NCBI GenBank assembly: GCA_004295085.1
Contig: SHNF01000007.1
Coordinates: forward strand, 32,364-96,363
DNA length: 64,000 nt
Reading direction: 5' to 3'
Source of the DNA: Planctomycetota bacterium
Lineage (GTDB): Bacteria; Planctomycetota; UBA1135
In this document: piece by piece, positions 40,133 through 47,948 of the stretch
Layout of the letters: the number at the start of each line of letters is the position of its first letter
Position numbering within the stretch: the stretch's first letter is position 1
The notes under the pieces: generated by a model
What the model was told of the DNA's origin: nothing
The model's database searches: none
The model's input: only the letters and a program-made list of their open reading frames with translations
Program-made: the position numbers and the translations under genes

Positions 40133-41986
40133 TTATTGGATGTCCACCGGCAGCCAGTTGGAGTATGTGCCGGTTCCCGGACTGGTCATGAAGGTGGCGC
40201 TGGCCTGGATGTAGCCGATCGTGCGGCCGCTGAAGTTCGGGTTGTTCGGGATGAGCTGCGAGACGGTGCCGGTGCCCGCCGCTCCGATCGTGCCGGACAC
40301 CTGGCGGATCACCGGGCCGAGGTACAGGTAGCCGTACGGCGGGTTGTACGCCGGCACGGCGGCCAGCGTGCGCGAGAACAGGACCGTGAACGGGTCGCCC
40401 GGCGTGCCCGTCAGCTCCGCGATCGCCGTTCCTCCCGGAATGAGGGTGCCGCTGAGCGACAGGGTCGGGATGCCGAGGGCCGCGATCGCGGCGCGCACGT
40501 CCGGGCGCGGGCCGATGTAGCCGCCGCTGCCCTGCGGCGTGCCGGTGTCCGTCATCAGGGCGCGCAGCACCAGCGGATCCAGGTCCGTGCCGAAGCACTC
40601 GCGGTGGATGCCGTTGAGGATGATGCCGGCGCCGGTCACGATCGGCGTGGCGCTGGACGTGCCGGAGAACACCGCCGTGTACTCGCGGGTGACGACGGGA
40701 GCGCCATAGAGATCGCCGTAGCCGGCGGTGGTCACGTTGAAGCCCCAGCCGTGAGCGTCCAGGCGCGAGCCGTAGTTGGAGAAGGAGGCCTTGTCCAGCG
40801 CGGAGCCGTTGGAGGCTCCGACGATGACCGCGCCGGAGTCGCGCACGTTGCGATCGAACAGGCCGCCGAAGGCGGCGGAATCGAGGTTCACGTTGCCGTT
40901 CCCGGCCGCCGCGAACACGTGCACGCCGTTGGCGGTCGCGGTCTCCACGGTGGCGTAGGTGGAGGCCACGTACTCGCAGGGGAAGGGTCCGGGCGGGGTG
41001 CCGAAGCACTGGGCCTCGATCACCACCACGTCGCCGGGGCCGGTGGCGGCCGCGGCGTTGGCGACCGCGGTCGGGATGTTGTTGGCATCGCCCTGGTGCG
41101 TGGACATCCGCACGTCGGACTGGTGCACGAGGCCCAGCACGCCGCTCTCATTGTCCTCGCCGACCAGCTCGCCGAGGACGGCCGTGCCGTGGTCCCAGGG
41201 ATAGAACGCTCCCGGCAGTCCGATGAAGTTGTTGAGGGCCTTGTGCGCGATGTCCTCGTGGTCGTCGGTCCAGCCGGTCTCGACGTCGGCGATCAGGTGG
41301 CCCTCGCCGCGCCCGCCGCTGAAGGTGTTGCCGAAGTCGGCGTCCACGCCCAGCGGCGCGGCCCTCCGGTAGCCCTGCATGCTTTCGAAGTCGGGAGCGC
41401 TGCCGCCGAGGCTCGCCGCGGCGCGCGGCGCGACTTTCACCATCGCCGCCGGGTCGCTGACCCGGCCGACGGGATAGGCGATCTCGACCACGGCGTAGGT
41501 GTTGAGCTCGCTGCAGACCGCGGCGGTCATGCCGGCTCGGGGCAGCCGGATGCGGAAGAACAGGTTGAGGTCGTGCAGCGCGCGGCCGCTGCGCGCCTCG
41601 CCGCGCGCGCGCCAGGCGTCGAGCCACTCCTCGGACTGCTGGAACACGCGCTCGCGCTCCGCGCCGATCGCGTCCAGGAACTCGTTGAGCGCGGGCAAGT
41701 CCGCGGCGGCGCCCTGGAAGGAGCCCGCGCGCAGGCGCGCGCCCGAGCCGTGCACGAACTTCAGCTCCAGCGTGCCGGGATCATGGTCGGGCGTGACCTG
41801 TGAGACTTCCGGCTTGCCGCCGGCCGGCACCAGGGGCGAGCGGCCTGCCAGCTCCTGGGCCCTGGCCGAGGAAGCCACCACGGAGAGGACAACGGCGGCC
41901 ACGCAGGTCGCCATGGAGGGAGAGAGGGAGGAAGCGTGCAAGAGGGTTGGCAGCTGGGGTGGGATGGAAGGACAAGGAACGACCAC
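40133..41986 (-). CDS. Secreted subtilisin-like serine protease (S8)
   Basis: The 617-residue protein has the subtilase triad: Asp in LIADVETGWTDDHED, His in WDHGTAVLGELVGE and Ser in FSGTSSATPIVTGAG, plus the oxyanion-hole Asn in AAAGNGNVN. A signal sequence (VAAVVLSVVASSARAQE) is followed by a pro-region of about 150 residues and, after the catalytic domain, a 120-residue beta-rich C-terminal domain. GTG 41986 is 11 nt downstream of TATGAT; ATG 41914 would begin just at the signal peptide and is a good alternative. It is probably exported and self-processed. Confidence 0.88.
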   Translation of the reverse strand: MVVPCPSIPPQLPTLLHASSLSPSMATCVAAVVLSVVASSARAQELAGRSPLVPAGGKPEVSQVTPDHDPGTLELKFVHGSGARLRAGSFQGAAADLPALNEFLDAIGAERERVFQQSEEWLDAWRARGEARSGRALHDLNLFFRIRLPRAGMTAAVCSELNTYAVVEIAYPVGRVSDPAAMVKVAPRAAASLGGSAPDFESMQGYRRAAPLGVDADFGNTFSGGRGEGHLIADVETGWTDDHEDIAHKALNNFIGLPGAFYPWDHGTAVLGELVGEDNESGVLGLVHQSDVRMSTHQGDANNIPTAVANAAAATGPGDVVVIEAQCFGTPPGPFPCEYVASTYATVETATANGVHVFAAAGNGNVNLDSAAFGGLFDRNVRDSGAVIVGASNGSALDKASFSNYGSRLDAHGWGFNVTTAGYGDLYGAPVVTREYTAVFSGTSSATPIVTGAGIILNGIHRECFGTDLDPLVLRALMTDTGTPQGSGGYIGPRPDVRAAIAALGIPTLSLSGTLIPGGTAIAELTGTPGDPFTVLFSRTLAAVPAYNPPYGYLYLGPVIRQVSGTIGAAGTGTVSQLIPNNPNFSGRTIGYIQASATFMTSPGTGTYSNWLPVDIQ

Positions 41987-41997
41987 GGACCGGCTGG

Positions 41998-42003
41998 ATC
42001 ATA
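41998..42003 (-). promoter_or_regulatory. Candidate -10 element (TATGAT) for the subtilase gene
   Basis: On the minus strand TATGAT ends 11 nt before GTG 41986. If ATG 41914 is the true start, the leader would be about 75 nt. Confidence 0.42.
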
Positions 42004-42089
42004 GCCGCCCGAGCTTCCCGGCCCGGCCGTACCCTGTAGCTGCGCACGGCCTCCCGGGGCGATCCCGCTCTGCGGCGGCGGCAGCGCGC

Positions 42090-42524
42090 TCACTCCTTCC
42101 ACGCCGCCTTCGGCACCAGGCCGTAGACGCTGAGCATGTTGCCGTCCGGGTCCTCGAACACGCAGGACACGCCCACCATGTCGCCGGCCTCGTGCACCAG
42201 CTTCGGCCTGGCCACGTTCACGCCGCGCTGCACCAGCACCTCGCGGACCGCCACCGGGTCCTCGACCTGGAACACGATCTCCTGCGCCACGCCGGTCTTG
42301 CCGCCGGGGTCGGCCGCGGGCGCGGGCGCCGGCGGCAGGTCCTCGGCCCAGTGCAGGGCGAGGGTGGTGCCCTCGAGAGCGAACTCCGTCCAGTGCGGGC
42401 TGTCGAACTTGACCGCAACGTCGAGCGTGTCGCGGTAGAAGCGCACGGCGCGCTGCATGTCGCGCACGAACACGATGATGTAGCCGATGCTGCGGATGCC
42501 GGTGGCGGAGGCGGATTGCGTCAT
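42090..42524 (-). CDS. VOC-superfamily (glyoxalase/dioxygenase-like) protein
   Basis: The 144 residues hold one pair of beta-alpha-beta-beta-beta units. The starts IGYIIVFVRDMQRAVRFYRDTLDV and CVFEDPDGNMLSVYG are classic VOC motifs, and the Glu of FEDPDGN-type segments often binds the metal. The substrate cannot be told; members include glyoxalases, fosfomycin and bleomycin resistance proteins and extradiol dioxygenases. Confidence 0.82.
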   Translation of the reverse strand: MTQSASATGIRSIGYIIVFVRDMQRAVRFYRDTLDVAVKFDSPHWTEFALEGTTLALHWAEDLPPAPAPAADPGGKTGVAQEIVFQVEDPVAVREVLVQRGVNVARPKLVHEAGDMVGVSCVFEDPDGNMLSVYGLVPKAAWKE

Positions 42525-42674
42525 GCGTGTACTCCGGGGTCCAGCCGGACCCGATCGGAGGCGAGCGGGCCCGAGGTTGGGTCGACCATCCTAATCGAGG
42601 CGCAGGCTGGCAAGGATGGAGCGACCGAAGACGGCGCCGGCACCCGCGGCCGGGCCCGCGCGTCGCGCCTCCCG

Positions 42675-43280
42675 CTAGCCGCCGCCGCGCAGCTTCTGCT
42701 CTTCCGGCGAGCCTTCCACGACGCAGGGCTGCAGCGTGGACATCGGCCGGAACGCGGCTCCGCGCCCCGCCACGCTCATGTTGCCGCCCTCGTACACCTC
42801 GTAGCCCATGGTGATGCCGCCGGTCCTGTCCCACAACGGCTGCCAGGGTCCGGCGTCCATGAGACTGGTGTTCGCGGACGCCTCGACCTGCCAGTCGCCC
42901 TCGATCTTGATGGCGGTGAGATCGCCGGAGAACGCCACCTCCTCGCCCTCGTCCGCGACGACGCGCACCACCTTGGTGCCGTTGATCTGGACTACGACCA
43001 GCACCAGCGGCTCCTGGAAGCGCAGCTTCGCGGTCCACTCGTTGTGATGCAGCGCGGGCATTTCGCCGCCCGGCCACTCCTGCTTCTCCCATCCCTTGAG
43101 ATCGATGTCGACCACCGCGACACCCTGCGGGTTGCCGTCGAAGACCGCGGTGTTCGCGCCCAGGACGGCGTTCTCGATGGCCTTCAGCGCCGCGTCCGAC
43201 GGCGGGCCTCCGCCGCCGCATCCGGCGAGCAGCGCGGCCAGCGGGACGAAAGCTCCGACAGGATGACTCCAATGCAACAT
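42675..43280 (-). CDS. Putative lipoprotein of unknown function
   Basis: A 201-residue product with a lipoprotein signal (VPLAALLAGC, acylated Cys near residue 21) and a Gly-rich linker. The beta-rich body contains VAVVDIDLKGWEKQEWPGGEM, TAKLRFQEPLVLVVVQING, and DLTAIKIEGDWQVEASAN. The sequence does not match a family I recognise. GAGGA lies 6 nt upstream of the ATG as a Shine-Dalgarno. It is flanked by unrelated small genes. Confidence 0.65.
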   Translation of the reverse strand: MLHWSHPVGAFVPLAALLAGCGGGGPPSDAALKAIENAVLGANTAVFDGNPQGVAVVDIDLKGWEKQEWPGGEMPALHHNEWTAKLRFQEPLVLVVVQINGTKVVRVVADEGEEVAFSGDLTAIKIEGDWQVEASANTSLMDAGPWQPLWDRTGGITMGYEVYEGGNMSVAGRGAAFRPMSTLQPCVVEGSPEEQKLRGGG

Positions 43281-43389
43281 GCGAGATCCTCGTTGACTTG
43301 GGCAGAGCAGGGCCGCAGCACAGGGGGCTTCCGCGCGCGACCGATGTCCCGAGACTACCCGAACCGCCCGACCGGCGCCAAAGAGATCC

Positions 43390-43671
43390 TCACAGGAGCC
43401 GCGCGACCCTCTCGGCGGCCTCCTGCGAGCTGATCACCGGGTGCACCTCGAAGTCCACCAGGTCGCTCCAGCGCGCCGTCCATTCGTCGAGCAAGGCGCG
43501 GTCGTCGGTCTCCATCAACTGGTAGCAGCGCTCCAGCCCCGCATCGACCCAGCTCGCCACGTACACCAGCCCCTCGGGCGCCATGCGCCCCTGCTCCCGG
43601 AACCGCCGGTACACCGCCACCGCGTCCCCGTCCTTGAAGTGCTCCACGACCATGTAGAGCGATTTCGTCAT
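43390..43671 (-). CDS. DUF3303-like small protein
   Basis: The 93-residue protein begins MTKSLYMVVEHFKDGDAVAVYR and contains EQGRMAPEGLVYVASWVD, LERCYQLMET and LDEWTARWSDLVDFEVHPVI. This is the ferredoxin-like dimeric alpha/beta barrel pattern of the DUF3303 and related EthD-type families. The function is unknown. It sits 5 nt downstream of the TlpA-like gene stop and may share its transcript. Confidence 0.72.
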   Translation of the reverse strand: MTKSLYMVVEHFKDGDAVAVYRRFREQGRMAPEGLVYVASWVDAGLERCYQLMETDDRALLDEWTARWSDLVDFEVHPVISSQEAAERVARLL

Positions 43672-43676
43672 CCCCG

Positions 43677-44726
43677 TCAGATCTCGCGGTCGCGCAACGT
43701 CTTCTTGTACTCATCAAGAACTCGCTGCTCGGGCTCGGCATCCTTGCCCGCAAGCTCCACCGCCCTTTCCTGCAGCCGCACGGCCTCACGCACGTCGCCG
43801 GCCGTGTAATACACGCGAGCCAGCGTGCTCACCAGGCCCGCATCCTCGTAGCGGGTCAGCTCGCAGGCGTGCGTGGCGGCCTTCATGGCCACGTCCAGCC
43901 TGCGGTCCTGGACCATCGCCGCCGGGTCCACGATGGACCAGGCGAGATCGTGGAGCGAGAAGGCCTCGTCCCAGTCCTTCTCCAGGATCGTGTCCGCCAG
44001 CGCGTAGGCGTCCTTCGGCCGCTGCAGCGGCCCGACCAGAAGCTGGAACTGGTCCACGCGGAAGCTGCCGTACAGGTCTTCATCCAGCGCCACGAGCTGG
44101 CCCATCGCGGACAAGCAGCCCTCCAGGATGTGCAGCTTCTCGTCGCCGGAAGCGCGCTCGAACACGAGGTGGAAGATCTGCAACTGGTAGAGGAGTCCGA
44201 AGGCCTTGCGGGCGTCCTCCACCTTCCACGTGCCCGCCTGCACCCTCGGCAGCACCTTGTCGAGCTCCAGCGGATGGCCGATCCAGAGGATCCTGCCGTC
44301 GCGGATCAGGAAGGCGGCCGGAAGCCCTTCCCGGGCACTCGTGTGATAGTAGTCCTTGAAGGTCGAGCCGTCCGGGTCCGCGGCCATCCGGTAGCCGGCC
44401 TTGCCCGCCTGCGCCAGCGCATTCACGTAGCTTTCGACCACCTGCGGCAGCTCTTCGCTGACCCCGATGACGGTGAGTGCGTCGGCGTAGCGCTGCTGCA
44501 GCTCGGAAAGGTGTGGGATGCTCTCCTTGCACGGCGCGGACGTGGTGGCCCAGAGGTCGAGGACGTACAGCCTGCCGGGCTCGAACGACGCGACCGCACC
44601 TCCTTTCAACCACACGCCGATCTTCAGCTCGGGAGCCGGATCGCCGGGAGCGAGCGACGGCGGGACCTGGGCGCCGGCGCCGCCAGCGAGCAGCGAGACG
44701 AGCATCGCAGAGAGCGCGGGGCGCAT
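43677..44726 (-). CDS. Secreted TlpA/thioredoxin-like protein with C-terminal helical repeats
   Basis: The 349-residue product has a signal peptide (LSAMLVSLLAGGAGAQ), then an AhpC/TlpA-type fold (APELKIGVWLKGG, YVLDLWATTSAPCKESIPHLSELQQRY, AFLIRDGRILWIGHP). The active-site CxxC is reduced to SAPC: the first Cys is replaced by Ser, so disulfide exchange of the usual kind is unlikely. The last 150 residues are TPR-like helices (LARVYYTAGDVREAVRLQERAVELA). ATG 44726 is supported by the signal peptide and by a TACAAT box 6 nt upstream. Confidence 0.85.
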   Translation of the reverse strand: MRPALSAMLVSLLAGGAGAQVPPSLAPGDPAPELKIGVWLKGGAVASFEPGRLYVLDLWATTSAPCKESIPHLSELQQRYADALTVIGVSEELPQVVESYVNALAQAGKAGYRMAADPDGSTFKDYYHTSAREGLPAAFLIRDGRILWIGHPLELDKVLPRVQAGTWKVEDARKAFGLLYQLQIFHLVFERASGDEKLHILEGCLSAMGQLVALDEDLYGSFRVDQFQLLVGPLQRPKDAYALADTILEKDWDEAFSLHDLAWSIVDPAAMVQDRRLDVAMKAATHACELTRYEDAGLVSTLARVYYTAGDVREAVRLQERAVELAGKDAEPEQRVLDEYKKTLRDREI

Positions 44727-44732
44727 GCGGGC

Positions 44733-44738
44733 ATTGTA
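44733..44738 (-). promoter_or_regulatory. Candidate -10 element (TACAAT) for the TlpA-like gene
   Basis: On the minus strand TACAAT ends 6 nt before ATG 44726. It is among the closest matches to a consensus -10 in the window. Confidence 0.52.
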
Positions 44739-44844
44739 GGCCACGTCGGGTTGCGCGGCTGGCGCTGCGCGCCCGCACGAAGGGGCCCACGGATGGGGCT
44801 TTCGCATGTCCGCCGGCGTTCGGCGCCGCCGAACACACGACTGA

Positions 44845-45144
44845 GGAGGCCGCCGGGCCGCCGGTAAACTGAATCCAGCCAGGCTTGAGTGGAACGGTGG
44901 AGACGGCGCCACGACCGCAATCGGATACGTCAATCCGAATGGCCAGCGCTGCTGCGGCACGCTCGGCATGCCGGGCATTGACCATGAGCAGTACGTGTAC
45001 AAGGTGGAGTGTCTCGCCTGTGGCTACACATTTGGCGCCGATGGAAGTGACATTCACGAGCGCAAGTGCCCTGAATGTCAGGGCGGTGCTGCGGGCCCTC
45101 GGTGGTCGCCCGGGCATTGCCTTCCTCAAGGAGCCAGACCATAG
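44845..45144 (+). pseudogene. Zinc-ribbon protein fragment without a start codon
   Basis: The frame translates to GKLNPARLEWNGGDG, then ATTAIGYVNPNGQRCCGTL, GMPGIDHEQYVYKVECLACG, YTFGADGSDIHERKCPECQG, ending at TAG 45142. Two CxxC pairs (CLAC and CPEC) form a zinc ribbon. The pattern GYVN-NGQ, DH-QYVY, C-ACGY, GSDIHERKCPECQGG recalls a small conserved family of about 90 residues (recollection). No ATG, GTG or TTG precedes the conserved part; a stop lies at 44842-44844 and CTG 44869 is the only near-start. The other frame continues GGRPGIAF past position 45090, so a second frameshift is possible. Probably decayed, or using an unusual start. Confidence 0.6.
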
Positions 45145-45240
45145 GACCCGCCACGCCAGGCAAACCCCTTGTCGATTCTGGCCTCCCCTGAGCGACTGCC
45201 TGGTATCCACAGCCGTTCAATCCCGAGTGAGGAGGACGCG

Positions 45241-45606
45241 ATGAAGTACCTGTGCCTGGCCTACGGGGACCAGAAGAAGATGGAGGCCCTGTCCAAGAGC
45301 GAGTTTGAGGCGCTCGTGGCCATGTGCCGCGTGCATGACGAGGAGCTGCGCAAGAGCGGTCGCCTGGTCCTTGTGGAGAGCCTGGAGTGGGGGACCTCGA
45401 CCGTGCGGCCCCGCAACGGCAAGGTCGTCGTCACCGACGGCCCCTTCGTGGAGACCAAGGAGCAGGTGGGCGGCCTCTTCATCATCGAAGCCGCGGACCT
45501 GGACGAGGCGATCCGGGTGGCCTCGCTGCACCCGGCCGCGCACCTCGGCGAGCGCCTGGGCTGGGGCATCGAGGTGCGGCCGATCAGCGACGGCTGCCAC
45601 CAGTAG
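45241..45606 (+). CDS. YCII/DGPF-domain protein
   Basis: The 121-residue protein shows the DGPF family pattern: MKYLCLAYGDQKKMEALSK, LVLVESLEWGTSTVRPRNGK and VVVTDGPFVETKEQVGGLFIIEA, followed by AIRVASLHPAAHLG with a conserved His. The fold is a ferredoxin-like dimer. Members often accompany extracytoplasmic-function sigma factors, but none is present here. A Shine-Dalgarno (GGAGGA) sits 5 nt before the ATG. Confidence 0.85.
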   Translation: MKYLCLAYGDQKKMEALSKSEFEALVAMCRVHDEELRKSGRLVLVESLEWGTSTVRPRNGKVVVTDGPFVETKEQVGGLFIIEAADLDEAIRVASLHPAAHLGERLGWGIEVRPISDGCHQ

Positions 45607-45650
45607 GCGCGCCAAGCCGACCTTCGAGACCGGCGGTCCGCGCGGGCTGA

Positions 45651-45656
45651 TAGAGT
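45651..45656 (+). promoter_or_regulatory. Candidate -10 element (TAGAGT) for the GH2-like gene
   Basis: TAGAGT ends 8 nt before ATG 45665. It leads the carbohydrate locus. Confidence 0.45.
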
Positions 45657-45664
45657 GCCAGCCG

Positions 45665-47944
45665 ATGGCGGATCAGGGCAGGAATGCGGCGGCGCAAATG
45701 CCGAACGGGTCCGGTGAGCTGCGGTCGCGTCGGTTCCTGGACGTCGGCGCCGCCGGCGGGCGCTGCTCCGTGCTCGTGGGTGGGTCGTTGGTGGTCGAGC
45801 TGGGGCCGTCGTGGACGCCGCGGCGGATCGAATTCGAGGGGCCTGAGCCGCCGCAGACGAAAAAGGTCGTCTCTGACCCTCACTTTCCGTTCGCCGGGTT
45901 CCTGCCGTGGGTGAAACATGCGCCGCAGGGGCTGTGGCAGGGGACGCGCGTGCGCGAGACCGGGCCCGCGGCGTTCTTGAGGCCGCCGTGGGTGCGCTGG
46001 CGCGGCGGATTCCTGGAAGTGTTCGCGGAGTGGGACGGTCCGGCGCAGACGGAGCTGCGCGTGGATGGGCGCAAGGTCGAGAACGGGCGGGTGGAGTGGG
46101 CGGAGCCGCTCTTGTGGCCGCGCGCGATGCAGCGCGTTGCCGTGGAGCTGGTCGTGGATGGGAAGGTGTCCGATCGCGACGTCGTCACGCTCGCGCAGCG
46201 GCGGCTGGAGGCGCGCGGCACGCAGTTGCGGCTGAACGGGGAGCCGCTGGGCGTGCGCGGGCTGCTGCACTGGGGCTATTTCCCGGACCTGGTGGGGCCC
46301 GATCCCGAGCCGGAGCGCTTGCGGACGGAGCTGCGCGGCATGCAGGAGCGCGGGTTCAACCTGCTGAAGTGCTGCCTGTTCGTGCCGCCGCGGCGGTTCC
46401 TGGACGTGTGCGACGAGGAAGGGATGCTGGTGTGGATGGAGTACCCGGTGTGGGCGCAGCCGCTGCGCGATCCGCGGATGCTGCCGGTGTTCGAGAAGAT
46501 GTTCCAGCACGATGCCGGACATCCGTGCGTCGTGATCCGTACGTTCACCTGCGAGAACGATCACGTCGAGCCGGCGCTGGCGCGGAAGCTGTACGAGCGC
46601 GTGAAGGAGCTGGATCCGGGCGCGCTGGCGGCGGACAACAGCGGCTGGGTCGGTACCGCGCACGTGGGCGACTTCTGGGATGAGCACGCGTACCTGCACA
46701 ATGCGCAGTGGCCGTACTACCTCGAGCGCATGCAGCGGGTGTTCGCTGGACTGCCGGAGAAACCGTTCCTGCTCGGAGAGACGATGGTGGTCGATGCGGA
46801 TACGGAATCGAGCGCCACTGCCATGGCGATCCGCCGGTATCAGGCGGAGAGCCTGCTGCATGCATTTCCGGACGCCGGCTACGTGATCTGCGGGGCGCGC
46901 GACGCGCTCCAGACTCCCCTGGGCGTGCAGTTCCGGAATGGGCGCTGGAAGGATGCGCCGGAGGAGTGGAACTGGCAGCGGACTTTGGCGGCGCGCGCCG
47001 CGGCGGGGGAGCTGCCGGATCCGGCATTGCGGCAGAATCCGGCGGCGGGCGTGCTGCCGGGGCACCGGGAGATGCCGGCAGACGTGGAAGTGTGCGAGCG
47101 GCTGGATCTGGAGAATCTGAGGGCGGGGGCGCGTGTGCTGCACGTCGCGAGTCCAAGGCCGGGCTCGTGGAAGGTGCTCGAGTCGACGTTCTGGAGCCCG
47201 GTTCCGGTTCTGGACGTGGACGGCGCGCCCGGCCGGGTCTTGCGCGAACGCCTGTTTTTCGACCTGTTCCGCGGCTTCGGGCTGGCGGCGCCGCCGCCTG
47301 GCTGCGTGCGCGTGCTGGCCGGCGTGCGCGATTTCCATGATCGGAGCGGCCAGCCGCGCGAGTTCGGGCTGGTGTACGCGGCGCGCGTGGGGCGCGGGCG
47401 GCTGCTGGTGAGCGCGCTCGATCCGGCCTTCGAAGCCACGCGCTGGGTACACGCCGCGCTGTGCCAGGAGTTCCTGCTCTCGGACGCGGAGCTGCCGGAG
47501 CTGGAGCTGGAGGAGCCGGTGCGCTCCTGGTTCGTGAACGGGCCATGGACAGTGACGGGGGCGAGCGTGCCCGGCGGGCGCGCGGTCGTGGTCACGGGGA
47601 CCCCGGCGGACAATCGCGGGGCCAGCGTGTTCCAGGGCTGGGCCGAGTTCCGCGCCACGGTCACGGTGCCGGCGGACTGGCGCGGGCCGGCGCTGCTGCG
47701 CGCGCACAGCATCGGTGACGGCTGGGAGCTGTACGTGGACGAGGTGCTGCAGTGCGCGCACGGCAACCGCGGCGGCACCTGGGACAGCGGCCGCGATGTG
47801 CCGCTGACCGCGGAGCTGGCGGGCGTCGTCCCGGGGCGGGCGCAGCAGTGGCTGGTGCGCGTCAAGGACCACCGCGGCGGCGGCGGCATGGTGGGCCCCT
47901 TGTATTTGACGGAGGGGGATCCGGAGGCGGGGCTACTCTTCTGA
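45665..47944 (+). CDS. GH2-like glycoside hydrolase
   Basis: The 759-residue protein has an N-terminal beta-sandwich, a TIM-barrel core and C-terminal sandwich domains. The barrel starts at LRLNGEPLGVRGLLHWGYFPD and includes GMQERGFNLLKCC. The likely acid/base is Glu297 in TFTCENDH and the nucleophile Glu372 in FLLGETMV. In most GH2 enzymes an Asn precedes the acid/base Glu, but here it is Cys, so activity or specificity may differ. No signal peptide is visible, so it would act on imported sugars. The ABC transporter genes start 4 nt after its stop. Confidence 0.78.
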   Translation: MADQGRNAAAQMPNGSGELRSRRFLDVGAAGGRCSVLVGGSLVVELGPSWTPRRIEFEGPEPPQTKKVVSDPHFPFAGFLPWVKHAPQGLWQGTRVRETGPAAFLRPPWVRWRGGFLEVFAEWDGPAQTELRVDGRKVENGRVEWAEPLLWPRAMQRVAVELVVDGKVSDRDVVTLAQRRLEARGTQLRLNGEPLGVRGLLHWGYFPDLVGPDPEPERLRTELRGMQERGFNLLKCCLFVPPRRFLDVCDEEGMLVWMEYPVWAQPLRDPRMLPVFEKMFQHDAGHPCVVIRTFTCENDHVEPALARKLYERVKELDPGALAADNSGWVGTAHVGDFWDEHAYLHNAQWPYYLERMQRVFAGLPEKPFLLGETMVVDADTESSATAMAIRRYQAESLLHAFPDAGYVICGARDALQTPLGVQFRNGRWKDAPEEWNWQRTLAARAAAGELPDPALRQNPAAGVLPGHREMPADVEVCERLDLENLRAGARVLHVASPRPGSWKVLESTFWSPVPVLDVDGAPGRVLRERLFFDLFRGFGLAAPPPGCVRVLAGVRDFHDRSGQPREFGLVYAARVGRGRLLVSALDPAFEATRWVHAALCQEFLLSDAELPELELEEPVRSWFVNGPWTVTGASVPGGRAVVVTGTPADNRGASVFQGWAEFRATVTVPADWRGPALLRAHSIGDGWELYVDEVLQCAHGNRGGTWDSGRDVPLTAELAGVVPGRAQQWLVRVKDHRGGGGMVGPLYLTEGDPEAGLLF
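47934..47939 (+). promoter_or_regulatory. Candidate -10 element (TACTCT) for the ABC ATPase gene
   Basis: TACTCT ends 9 nt before ATG 47949 and overlaps the end of the GH2-like gene. It could allow separate transcription of the importer. Confidence 0.38.
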
Positions 47945-47948
47945 TTCC

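Noticed and set aside
44885..45244. Plus-strand 119-residue frame beginning at a GTG
   Set aside because: Its first two thirds are the wrong frame of the zinc-ribbon sequence; only the short GGRPGIAF tail might belong to that gene.
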